Positions 53,950-64,000 of a stretch of 64,000 nucleotides of DNA are shown piece after piece. Below the pieces are notes generated by a model. It searched no databases and was not told where the DNA came from. It saw nothing but the letters and a program-made list of their open reading frames with translations. How positions within the stretch are numbered: position 1 is the stretch's first letter; the number at the start of each line of letters is the position of its first letter. Source of the DNA: Oegoconia quadripuncta. Taxonomy: Eukaryota > Arthropoda > Insecta > Lepidoptera > Autostichidae. Position numbers and translations under genes: made by a program. The DNA lies in assembly GCA_949316235.1 (NCBI GenBank), contig OX438741.1:25239324-25303323 (forward strand). The letters are read 5' to 3'.

Positions 53950-55227
53950 TAAATGCACCAAGCGCCATCTAGATCAATTTAGAGCAAATCTTTACAGCAA
54001 TTAAATATCTTTCATTTTGGAATTCCGTGTAAATAAGGTTATGTCATTGCCTCGCAGAAATATCAGCACTTAAATTCATTTACTGCTACAAGGGGTGCCA
54101 AAAGTGGCTCGAATGCGTTCATGATATAAACAGTGCATGGCGTGCTCTCAACCGGGCTTGCGAGAACTTGGACTGTGCACTATCTTGCGCATAGATAGAC
54201 TTTACACCATTGACCCGTTTTGCGAATATCTACCCATGCGTGTACTAATTGAAGCTATTTGCAAGAAGTTCTGCCCACGTGTCTCAAGTAAGATAACTGA
54301 ACCATGTCAACAACTTTCTATTACAATATGTCTTCTAAATTACTTAGTAGGCTCGGTACTCTTTCCTTTACCTGCTCGTATGTTTATCTTTCTTTCTATC
54401 TGTACGAATATAAAAGTACATGTGATTGTTTTGTTTTACCGTTGTAAATACTCGATAGTTAATGAAGCACAATGTGGTGGGTCGTTGTCATGATGAGATT
54501 TTTTTCTAAGGAGCTATCACTACTATCTGAAATTGCTATATAGTCAAGTCAATTCAAATTCATAAAAAAATATTTTGAAATTAATAAAAATAACACCTGA
54601 AAATCGTCCTAAGACATTAGAATGTGTCTATACTATAGTCTGGTAAATGACGAATTAAATAATCGGTAATGCTGCTTTCGCACTTCTTCCAAATAACAAT
54701 TTATACCTATTTTATGTTGCAAGTAGTAACTATCAATATAATTACAAGATTGTCACCATCGCTATATTCGGGGATTAACGTGGTAATTTTGCATAGAGAA
54801 GTTTTTTAGGCGTTCATGCAATAACTGAATTATTGAATAATAAATCGCAATGATACATAACAATTATTTGTTGGTATTATTATATTATTTATTTTATAGT
54901 ATCATGTTTGATTTACTTACTATGAGAAATACACCTTATACAGATCATTATGAAATTCACTGGTCCGTCGCAATTTTATTTTATATGAGATAAGATACAT
55001 TATGGTTTTATTACTTACTACAGTATAAAAAATTTATTATAAGAAATAATTAGTTAAGTACTGACTACTGACATTTGTTATACATGTACGCCTACAGAAC
55101 ATCTATGGGCAAACACACATTAGCCACCGAGTTTAGCGCTAGTGATGAAAAAGCAATTATATTTTATACTCTAAGATACTGGTTGACATATATGTACAAA
55201 CTGATGATATATAAATAAATAAATATA
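53950..55227. other. AT-rich DNA, no supported gene
   Basis: A 118-codon plus frame at 54137-54493 is cysteine-rich but shows no recognised domain, splice context or repeat of known proteins. I do not call it a gene. Confidence 0.4.
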
Positions 55228-55350
55228 TAAATATTTCGGACAGTTACACCAATCATCTAGTCCCAAACTAAGCGATGCTTGTGCTATGGATACTAGATAA
55301 CGGATAAACATACATAAATATTTATATAAACATCCAAGACTCGGGAATGA
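55228..55350. repeat. SINE-family copy (as 858-1035), truncated
   Basis: AATATTTCGGACAGTTACAC, CCAATCATCTAGTCCCAAAC and CATCCAAGACTCGGGAAT. It lacks the B-box end. Confidence 0.7.
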
Positions 55351-58300
55351 TAAATTTATGATAGAATAACTAGCAAAATACTTACCTACTTAAATTAGGT
55401 AACGGGTTTTTTTTGCATTTTTTTTTGTATTGGCTCCATGTTTCGACATACTGTGATTTCATCGAAAAGTCAAATATTATCCATTACACGCAGAATATTA
55501 TGCACGAAAAGATTCGAAAGATAAAACGGAACATAACTCAATATACTAATCAATCCATTGTATCGTATACTAACCAATGGTGAACCAATATCAAATTGTC
55601 AAACTTACGATTAGTCGGTTCCGAAAACTAATGGGTAGCATCCGTCAGATGCGAATGATAAATGTATATGCACTCAAAAATCGCTCACCAGATGAGCTGC
55701 ATGTTCGTTTTTTAATACATTCATTAGTTTTCGGTAATCTGAGCGTCTCATGGTCACAAGTCAATGCATCACTGTTATAGATTGATATATTTGTGTGACA
55801 CTTTCCAATAACGAGACGATAGCAATTTACAGCTGATTTATGTTTACATATGAAAATTCTGAATCCCCCTTGCCAAAAACCTTAAGTAATAATGCAAATT
55901 TAGATACAAGGTTTCAGAGAGAAAGTTTTCATAAAATTTGAATTGTAGATCATTACAAATAAGTTTATGAAATAGCCAGTTCTACGCAGGCTCTCGTTAA
56001 TGGACTCAAGTAAGGTATTTTGTTCTTTAAGTACTTACTTTAGTTTATTTATGTGCAATATAAATAGCAACAGGGATGTACATTATATTAGTTTCGGGCG
56101 TTTATATTAATACCGATATCTTTAATTTATCTTTACACAATTATCCACCTCGACAAATATATTGTTCACTTAAATTGCAATTCAACATCAGTCAAGCCGT
56201 TTAGATTGCAGACGGTAACATAGAAATATACATACATACATACCAGCGATGTTACGGAGGTGGTTTATTGGAACCGAAGTCACAATCGGAGTTCTTTTTT
56301 ATCGGAACCGGAATCAGTGGTGATGGCTGAAGGGAAATATGTTAAGGGCAGGCGTAATAAAGTAAAATAGTACAAATATTATTCATTCAGCCTCTTTCAT
56401 AGCGAAGTTGAAGGGACAAGGGAGGGGCCCGCTATGCCTCTGATTAATACCTCCGATTTATAAGGAAGGAATCAAAGTCCGAATCGGAGGTATAATATCA
56501 ACCAAGAAATTGGAAGCTCCGTAATATCCCTAATATATACACTCGAAATAGTACATTGCAATCCTAGAGACGAAAGTAACTCGCTACTCTCGGGCACCAA
56601 ACCCCATCTCGAGACTAAATAAGTCTTTAACCCGAGGTAAAGCACTGTGCTTTTCATTATAAATATAAGGAAAGTAAAAATAAAAACATGAGTTAATTCA
56701 AATCTCTGCTATACGGAAGCATAAACAAAACTCTACTACTCGAAAAAACAAATGAAGATCGGATTGCCGCTTTCCCGCCTAATTTGTTTTTTTTTCTGTG
56801 GCCGGCCAGCTATTCAACCATTATTTTTTTATTTTAAAGATATAGTTGAAACTAAATTATAATAAACTCATTTAAACAAATATAATATTTTTTTTATGAT
56901 AAACTTGATACGCGTTTGAATACAATCTCACATGCGATCCCACTAAATGCCTCTGCTTTTGAAGATGCCAAGGTTGTAGGATTCAGGAAAGACTGACGCA
57001 GGGACGGAGTTCGTATTATGAATGAAGACTCGAACTTCTTAGTGCGAATTTTCGGTTTATTAACTATATACGGGTGGAAAGCCTTCCCACGCCTAGTAGT
57101 CCGAAGATGGAAAGGCGACGGTGGAATAAAATTATATAAACTTTAATTTAATACTTTACTTTATGTTATTTCAATTACTTGAGTGGCTGTAGAGAAAGTT
57201 GGAACATGGTTCAAAAGAAATTGTTTATTTTTTCAATTTGACAGCTGTCAGTTGAAAACGATGCTCTTTTGAGCTGAAAAGTATTACTTTCAACCCGTTC
57301 CTTAGGCAACTTCAGACCTACTCGTACTTTCCGAGTGTGAGTAATGAAAAATACTTATTATCCTTCTTCCCTTGGGCAGTCTGGTAAAAAGCAAAGACCC
57401 TCCGAGAAATTTTAGAGCAACGAATTTACAAGTCGCCATTTCTGTTTCAATTAAATTACAGAGAAAGATGTTAAACTTTCGGTGCAACGAAAAATTCCAT
57501 CGTGTTTCATTTTCCGAGGCTCGAGATATTAAACAACAAAAGTGCACTTAATTTCCAACCAACATCCAGCGGATTTACGATGCCGTCGGTAATGTGAGAA
57601 ATTGCTTTCTTTTATGATACTTTCAGAGCTCTTTACACGAGCTTTGTAACTTTTGTCTAGATGGCTAATTTTTGAAAAGAACACTTACAATTAATCAATA
57701 TATAACCAGTTGTTCGTAACTCTGTGTATCTAACTCAACATCCTTGTTTAGGGTTCCGTCAGATATAAGGTAAAAAATAACCCCTTTGTTGTTCTTGTGT
57801 CTGTCTTTGTCTCAAAGGAGCATTACAAAAATTGTGGATGATGACTCAGGGCACGAGTCTTATTCGCACTTGATCTTCTTTTTTCTTATTAACTCGTCAT
57901 CGCAGTGCAGCAAGGCAGTGCGCAGCCAAAGTTCTCAAAAAAATGGCCATTCGCACGCCGTGCTATATTTACTATACCAGACTAAACAGACACAATAGTT
58001 TATCCACATCTTTTAACCTTTCCATTTCAATTCCATTCGATAGGTACAATTGACCCCCCTGAACCACCCCTAAATATCTAAATTATTTATGTGTATACCT
58101 CATTATTGCACCATAGCAAGCTTATCTCATTAATCAGATATATTATGCAAAGTATCTGTTTTATGGCGGTTTTGAATTTAAATAAAATCATCTGCCGACA
58201 TTTTATAATAAAAGCTTTGTTTATAAATGATTAACGTGAACAGTAAAATTTATTTATGTACCTTGAATTTTTATGTGTCTCTGTGGTTACATAATGTTAA

Positions 58301-58976
58301 CTATAATAAGGAATATTTGTCCATTAACCATTTGGATTTTAATTGATTTGTAGATATACAAATTACTAAGGATTATTTCAATTAATTTCGCACAATTTTG
58401 CTGGAATAACTTATTATTAACGCCTTCACAAAGATTTTATTTTTCACTTGTACAGTCGGTACTTAATAAGTATACATTTGTTGCAAGTCTTACTATCACA
58501 CCTTAAATCAATATTCTACAAACGCCTCATATTATTATCTTTCAGGCAGATAAAAGAATACTGGCGGTATTGCTGCTTGGCGACCGAAATAGGATCAAAT
58601 AGTCAAAATGGACAGGTACTAGAATTTCATTACTCAGAGAAATTTCAATTACCCTGTATAATCAAAAGCCACTCATAATAAAGGAAACGGCAGGGCACTG
58701 TTGTTACATCAATGTTTCACAGGGGGCTTACAAATGAATTCCCGAGCAAGCGGATTCAGTCGGGCGAACAGAACAAATTCAATAAAGTTCGGGTAGTGTA
58801 AATCTCAATTGTAACTCGACTCTTATCAAGATACTGTGGAATGGGATTCAGCAAATTGCTCTAAATAAAGTGTGAATCGGTATCGACTGTTCTCGGCTTT
58901 CCAATCATTGCAGGTCTTTATTAAAGTACGTTAGGTAGATCTTAGTATGAGGATATCACTTTATTTTTAGCTGATG
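55351..58976. other. Long gene-free stretch with repeat scraps
   Basis: 56190-56245 is a fragment of the 52080-52215 repeat. 56260-56500 has inverted GAATCGGAGGTAT/ATACCTCCGATT strings that may be a decayed element. 57748-57860 begins GGGTTCCGTCAGATATAAGG, a common lepidopteran repeat start. 57297-57560 and 58680-58930 look unique and less AT-rich. No exon supported. Confidence 0.4.
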
Positions 58977-59825
58977 TTTACTTGAAGATAAAACCATGTT
59001 TTAAAATCAATGTTAGTGGTTTTAGTTGTGTCAACGATAATTAATATTATGTCTAATAACGGAGTAGTTTTTCTCATATTTTTTTATGTTATTAGGTATT
59101 ATTGTTTGCGTAGTATTCTCAGAACTACTTAACGTTTTGCGTTTCGTATAGTTACAACCCAATAAACAGAAACATGACTTTAAGCTCTTTTTTTATCTGA
59201 CTGCCCAGGATGCCCCAAGTGTAATGATTTTGCGGTATTAGTATATAATAGTATGCAGTTTGTATGTTGCCCCCATAATCCATATGATTAGACCGATTTT
59301 GAAGTGCAAGGTGTAGTTGGATTCGTCCTGATCTCCCGAGTGTCATATGATGCATTTTATGGTAAAAAATCTAACATGTCGCCGCAAAATAAAAATTGTC
59401 TTTTACTTGAAGATAAAACCATGTTTTAAAATCAATGTACTTGGTTTTAGTTGTGTCAACGATAATTAATATTATGTCTAATAACGGAGTAGTTTTTCTC
59501 ATATTTTTTTATGTTATTAGGTATTATTGTTTGCGTAGTATTCTCAGAACTACTTAACGTTTTGCGTTTCGTATAGTTACAACCCAATAAACAGAAACAT
59601 GACTTTAAGCTCTTTTTTTATCTGACTGCCCAGGATGCCCCAAGTGTAATGATTTTGCGGTATTAGTATATAATAGTATGCAGTTTGTATGTTGCCCCCA
59701 TAATCCATATGATTAAACCGATTTTGAAGTGCAAGGTGTAGTTGGATTCGTCCTGATCTCCCGAGTGTCATATGATGCATTTTATGGTAAAAAATCTAAC
59801 ATGTCGCCGCAAAATAAAAATTGTC
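58977..59825. repeat. Recent tandem duplication of a 425-bp unit
   Basis: 58977-59400 and 59402-59825 are offset by exactly 425 and differ at about four bases that I noticed (GTTAGTGG/GTACTTGG, GATTAGACC/GATTAAACC). Each unit contains part of the interspersed repeat also at 63388-63490. The mirrored 67-codon minus frames in both units are not genes. Confidence 0.95.
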
Positions 59826-59857
59826 GGTTTTTTTGTTTTTAAATAGGTAATTTCTTC

Positions 59858-59965
59858 ACCCTTTCTTGCCCACGCTGATGTATGGGAGCCAATGTTGGGT
59901 ATAGGAGAAGAAACTTGAAAGCATAATCAACGGAGTAGAAATGCTTTCACTGCGTAGTATATGAG
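59858..59965 (+). pseudogene. LINE RT fragment
   Basis: Plus frame FLPTLMYGSQCWV, stop, then EKKLESIINGVEMLSLRSI, matching the L-x-Y-G-x-E-x-W...E-M-x-x-L-R motif near the C-terminus of insect LINE reverse transcriptases. Stops present. Confidence 0.6.
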
Positions 59966-59972
59966 GAGGTAA

Positions 59973-59995
59973 TACACGAATTCAAATTCACCCTG
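59973..59995. mobile_element. Single terminal repeat of the 52625-53949 family
   Basis: TACACGAATTCAAATTCACC + CTG followed by TA, matching the right end of the element at 52625-53949. No partner end was found. Confidence 0.6.
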
Positions 59996-60049
59996 TATTA
60001 CTTAAAAATTGCAATTTTTATTTTCAAATTATGAACTCCCTTGACCTTG

Positions 60050-60105
60050 ACCCTTGACGGATGACCTAACAAAGGTCGCAGGAAGTTGCAGGCCGCTTTC
60101 AACCG
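60050..60105 (+). pseudogene. RTE-clade LINE scrap
   Basis: Plus reading TDDLTKVAGSC then, shifted, GRFQPD-like sequence. The VAGS motif places it at the RTE C-terminus. Confidence 0.45.
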
Positions 60106-60721
60106 GATGCTCTTAAATATCCATACATTTCATAACATATTTTCAGCAGTGGACACCTATGATTATACAGTGAATTCACCATTGATGATACGGTGAATTA
60201 TTTAACATTTTATATAATGGCATCGCCTTTCATCGCCGGCTTCATCGTTACTTTCCACCAGGTGAGGTTGTGGTCAAACTGTTTCATATAAAAAAATAAA
60301 GAATGTGATTCATTCAATACCAACCGCAGTTTTTTAAATGACCGTCTTGTCAGGACTATCACTCATTTTAGATAATTGCGAATGGTTCAACTTATATAAT
60401 AATAGCCAGCATGCTATCATTAAATCATGTCAGATAGCCCTGTATGAATGAATGAATCTACCGGTAGATCTTACCATTATTGAGCCCAATCTGTACGACC
60501 AGAAATAGGGACCGACAGATTCCATGGCATGTTTTATCCACACCACACACTACGGACGGAAATATCAAGTAATCAATGCGGCAAAGCATAATTAAGTGCA
60601 ATTAGATATTGCGCTGTGAATATTGCATGTATTATTTATTAACTTGTTTTTCATTCCAATATCTATTTTTCTTGTTAATGTAACGTTAATTATGTAAGTT
60701 TTGTTAAATTACTTTTCAGAT
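60106..60721. other. AT-rich DNA, nothing recognised
   Basis: No gene or identifiable repeat. Confidence 0.45.
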
Positions 60722-61078
60722 TAAGGCTGGGAATATACGTCAAATTTTTCCTTCCGATAGTCGAAGTCGGAAAGCGTTGGAGCCGTAGTAAAGTTTTGTT
60801 TGAACATTCAATATACGTCCGCTCCGATAGTCGTATGACTAGTAGGACGACGTAGTGCGTACGATTTTATTATCGGTTTTTTTCTTCTTTCGCGTCAAAA
60901 CGAGCTAATATTATCAATTTTTTTTTTTTTGCAATATCCATTTATTCTTTCTGCTCCGCTCTCGGGATAATAGTTCGAGAACGACTGAGTGCAAAGTCTA
61001 ACATAACAATTGGACATGTATCGAGTGAATACAATCAGATAGGCCGGGAAACACTATCGGACGTATATTCCCGGCCTA
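60722..61078. mobile_element. Short TIR element (MITE), about 355 bp
   Basis: Left AAGGCTGGGAATATACGTC and right the reverse complement of AGGCCGGGAATATACGTCC, a TIR of about 20 bp. Subterminal CCGATAGTC motifs repeat inside. The flanking duplication is ambiguous (TTAA/TAAA or TA). No ORF. Confidence 0.65.
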
Positions 61079-61944
61079 AACCGCAGCAATCGTGTGCGCG
61101 TACGCAACGATACCAATTTGCCGACCCCAGTCAGGGCCATGCGGCGGCGTGTAACGGTTGTATGAACTCATTTCTTTTCGACCTGTTCAATTTGATTAGT
61201 GACTGCCGTGAACTAAAATACTGTGTGTGTTTTTAAACGACGCTGACTAAAAATTGTTGAAAAATTACATGGACACAATTTTAAATTAAGGTGAGTTTAA
61301 TAAAATATTTCTTGAAAAAGTAGATATGAACATTAGTTAAATAAAACGTTTGCTGAAGTTTAAAGCACTTGTAATTAATTACAATGTAAGTGATGCTAAA
61401 ATATATTACGTCCAAAGAGAAACAACAGTAAAATTAGATACCTAATTCAAAATAGACTTTACAAGAAAACTAGCATTTTATTCGATAATTTTTTCTCCAA
61501 TGTACTGATTGAGTTTGATAATTGTGTGGTCGTTTGTACTCGTATGTAACTTGTTATTAGGAATGTACCTACACTGATAATGATAAACAACACTGCTACT
61601 ATAGACTTATACCTACAATAAAATGCTGTCGTCATTGACATAATTGTAAATGATTTGGAGCAGCTGTTATACAGTATTACTTGTTTGTGTGTATGAAAAT
61701 CCAATCGAGTAAAAGAGACCGAACCGTTTCTTCCCATGGATCGATCTCATATTACATCTGAAATCATAAGTATATAATAGTCTTAAAGTATCAATTGGCA
61801 GCATCATTAGTAAATAGCTCTCAATAATTTAAAGTTTTGTAATACTTGTAAAAATAACCAAGCTCATATCTTGGGTGTCGTAAAGGAGTTTCCACCAAAA
61901 ACCATCTACAAACTTGCACGTTTTAACGGTAATGAATTCACGTG
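61079..61944. other. Gene-free stretch, possible promoter-like patch
   Basis: 61079-61250 is GC-richer, and AATTAAG|GTGAGT at 61291 is a consensus splice donor, but no coding frame precedes it. A 92-codon minus frame (61459-61737) with one hydrophobic segment has no family resemblance and is not called. Confidence 0.3.
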
Positions 61945-62090
61945 TGCATTTCTGTAGATTTCGAAAGGTGATCCGTGGATGTCGTTTCAAGCATTAATCT
62001 TTTAATCTTCAGAACACCCATGCGCTTTAGTTTGGGATATCTCTGACCAACCCATTTGGGATAAACGTCGTGAGTTTTTGTATGTAACAG
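61945..62090. repeat. Interspersed repeat (as 4040-4210)
   Basis: TGTGCATTTCTGTAGATTTC, GCATTAATCTTTTAATC, GCGCTTTAGTTTGGGATATC and CCCATTTGGGATAAACGTCG match the intron 2 repeat in order. Confidence 0.65.
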
Positions 62091-62163
62091 TGATATTTGT
62101 TAAAGTCTTGTTGTTGTAATTTAAAAGTTTAAATCTTTGGCTACTCTACAGAGAGTCTTACTA

Positions 62164-62689
62164 GCCCAGGGAATATACGGTAAAAAATTAGCTTAGCTAA
62201 ACCTAATTCAGAACGGACTTATAATAATTGCTATCTTATAGAGATATATTAGAGATATGAAATTTTGAATAATTAAGCCTAAAAAACGAGCGCTTAGTCT
62301 AGATTTTTTAGAAAACCCTGTTCATAATTTGTTAAACACGGTTAACTTATTGGTGGATAAAAAACTAAGCATGCTGTATATAGTAGGCATGCATGTGTTT
62401 CTGAAAATATAGTTAAGCTGCATTGCTTAAGAAATAAAAATGAGAACTAATATTTAGTAACGATAATTTCCCTAAATATCGTTGAATTAAAAGAAATACC
62501 CATCAATTGAGCATTTTTTTTAAAGAAATAATTTTTTCAACTTTAGCTTATTTAGTTACTTACTTAGTACTTGCGTTTCTTACAAATGCTTCATTTTTAG
62601 CATTGTTACTACATGTACAACACTTTATTAAATGTTTCAAGAAAATCGCGGTTATTCGTTTTTCGGAGGTCACCGTATTTTCCCTGGGC
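62164..62689. mobile_element. TA-flanked MITE, 526 bp
   Basis: Left GCCCAGGGAATATACGGTAA and right the reverse complement of GCCCAGGGAAAATACGGTGA (17 of 20 match), each bordered by TA. The family also appears as a truncated end at 9400-9506. The 82-codon plus frame overlapping its right part is incidental. Confidence 0.75.
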
Positions 62690-62691
62690 TA

Positions 62692-63387
62692 TACCTGCAT
62701 CTGCAAATATGTCTTACCACCGCGTGAAGAACTACTCGGATGCTTTCTAAATTAAAGTAAACATGACATTCTATTGCTTTATAAAATTCTTCGAATGGTT
62801 TACGGTATTCTTGGCTAGCCTTATAATCAAAAGTATATTTCTAAATATAGTCTTATTCAGTGAAGCTTGCAACTGGCATTGTCTTATTATTTATATGCTC
62901 TTTTTGTAAAATAGGCTACAAGCTACCCTAAGCAAATAAATAAAAATATTTCAATTTTATTAAAAGACATCATTACCTTCTGCCCTTGTTCCAATTTATT
63001 TGGCGTCAGCATAGTAAGTCTTTTTCTTCCATTCTCCTCTCACAGCCGTTACCTCATCAACATCATTCATGACCTTTCCGTTCATTATCATCCCTCACAC
63101 AATCCATCCATCTTTTCAATGGTCTTCCTCTTGCTTTCCATCCATCGACATTCATATTGATCACTCTCTTATAGTAACACGCTTTTTATAACATCCATAA
63201 TAATTATAAAGCCAAACGATTTCCTTTCATCTTTTCTGTCACGGGTGCCACTTTAAATTCCCTCTCATATTCGTCATAACTAGTATTTAATAAGAGAGAC
63301 AGGAGCTGTTGCTGTGAGCAGAGTATTGGTCATTTAAATTCTATAACTATTTTTTCTCCATACATGTAACTAACCTGAACGGCTTGA
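62692..63387. other. AT-rich DNA, nothing recognised
   Basis: No gene or identifiable repeat. Confidence 0.4.
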
Positions 63388-63510
63388 CCATATTTCAAAA
63401 TGCAAGGTGTCGTTAGATTTGTCTTGATACCTGAAGTGTCATAGGAAACATTTTATGGCAAATAATCCAACATGGCGCCCGTGAAATGCAACACATGCTG
63501 TCGGGGTTTT
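63388..63510. repeat. Interspersed repeat fragment
   Basis: ATGCAAGGTGTCGTTAGATT, ACATTTTATGGCAAATAATC, CAACATGGCGCC and GTCGGGGTTTTTTGGTTTT, related to the unit at 58977-59825 and to the reverse complement of 52080-52215. Confidence 0.55.
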
Positions 63511-64000
63511 TTGGTTTTAAACTCACATTGTTATTAATATGGACAATATTATTGTTTTATTTATATGTATGCTTATACGCAATAAAGAGTTAAATAAATA
63601 CATTTGTGTTAATGTTAATGATAGTCTCCTTTCAATTTAAAATGGAAAGCTGTATGTTAGAGTTTTTAAATTATTGAATGTTCAGCAACTCGTTAGAGGA
63701 AGGTCCAGCGAAAATAAATTGCGGTTAATGACTTTACGAGCAGCTATTAGGCAACGAGCAGCAAAAAAGATTTTTTAATATATGTACGTAGTTATTAAAT
63801 AACCTATTGTAACAGAGCAGCAACCCGTAGTCGATTTGATTTAATTGACGACCAAAAATAATTTTGTAAACGAATTAAGTCTGCACTCGAATACTAGAGC
63901 GAAGGTCCCAATTACAAAGGGAATTTTATAATAAAGTAGTGAACTTGTAAACTGAAGAATTAATTAAATAAATAAATGAATATGGTGATTAAATGTCGCT
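63511..64000. other. AT-rich DNA, nothing recognised
   Basis: No gene or identifiable repeat to the window end. Confidence 0.45.

Noticed and set aside
54137..54493. 118-codon cysteine-rich plus frame
   Set aside because: No family resemblance, no signal peptide and no neighbouring exons; plausible by chance in this length of DNA.
59152..59355. Two nearly identical 67-codon minus frames (also 59577-59780)
   Set aside because: Both lie in a tandemly duplicated repeat; no coding signature.
61459..61737. 92-codon minus frame with one membrane-like segment
   Set aside because: AT-rich chance frame with no recognised motif or regulatory context.

Overview
The window reads as AT-rich nuclear DNA of a moth or butterfly (Lepidoptera). 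The evidence is one spliced insect gene with short lepidopteran-style introns and many SINE, RTE, Jockey, Helitron-like, Mutator-like and mariner-like remnants of kinds common in lepidopteran genomes. The species cannot be read from the sequence.

Only one host protein gene can be supported. At 1253-5339 on the minus strand lies a five-exon, 452-codon gene for a cytochrome b5-related protein (Drosophila Cyt-b5-r type), with an N-terminal cytochrome b5 heme domain fused to a membrane fatty-acid-desaturase-like domain with three histidine boxes. All splice sites are GT-AG and the frame is open throughout. Its 3' flank carries an inverted pair of SINE copies, and its introns hold a MITE and SINE pieces.

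6-20 kb is intergenic repeat-rich DNA: chimeric tRNA/5S-rRNA SINEs, a tRNA-derived SINE family of about 330 bp, and a transposon graveyard at 11.4-14.1 kb. The graveyard has five tandem units of about 242 bp next to a Helitron-like N-terminal ORF, a mariner helix-turn-helix fragment and a Mutator-like transposase fragment, all read on the minus strand.

20.6-38.1 kb is one nested insertion and the most striking object in the window. A SINE is split by an LTR-retrotransposon-like element of about 17.5 kb that is flanked by a 4-bp target duplication (AAGC). The element has very long, nearly identical LTRs (4521 bp on the left; about 4.1 kb on the right after subtracting an insertion) and an internal region of about 4.0 kb with no recognisable gag-pol. 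This is the architecture of a LARD (large retrotransposon derivative), a class best known from plants. The right LTR has lost 408 bp between two 11-bp direct repeats. It is also interrupted by a 4831-bp Jockey-clade LINE with an intact gag-like ORF1, an ORF2 broken only at a 10-base homopolymer, and an unusually long 52-bp target duplication.

38-64 kb contains no exon I can support. It holds further SINEs, RTE tails, several foldback or TIR elements flanked by TA, a truncated LINE nested in a TIR element, a recent 425-bp tandem duplication, and stretches of apparently unique, somewhat GC-richer DNA that may be regulatory. No genuine tRNA or rRNA gene, CRISPR array or bacterial-type operon was seen.
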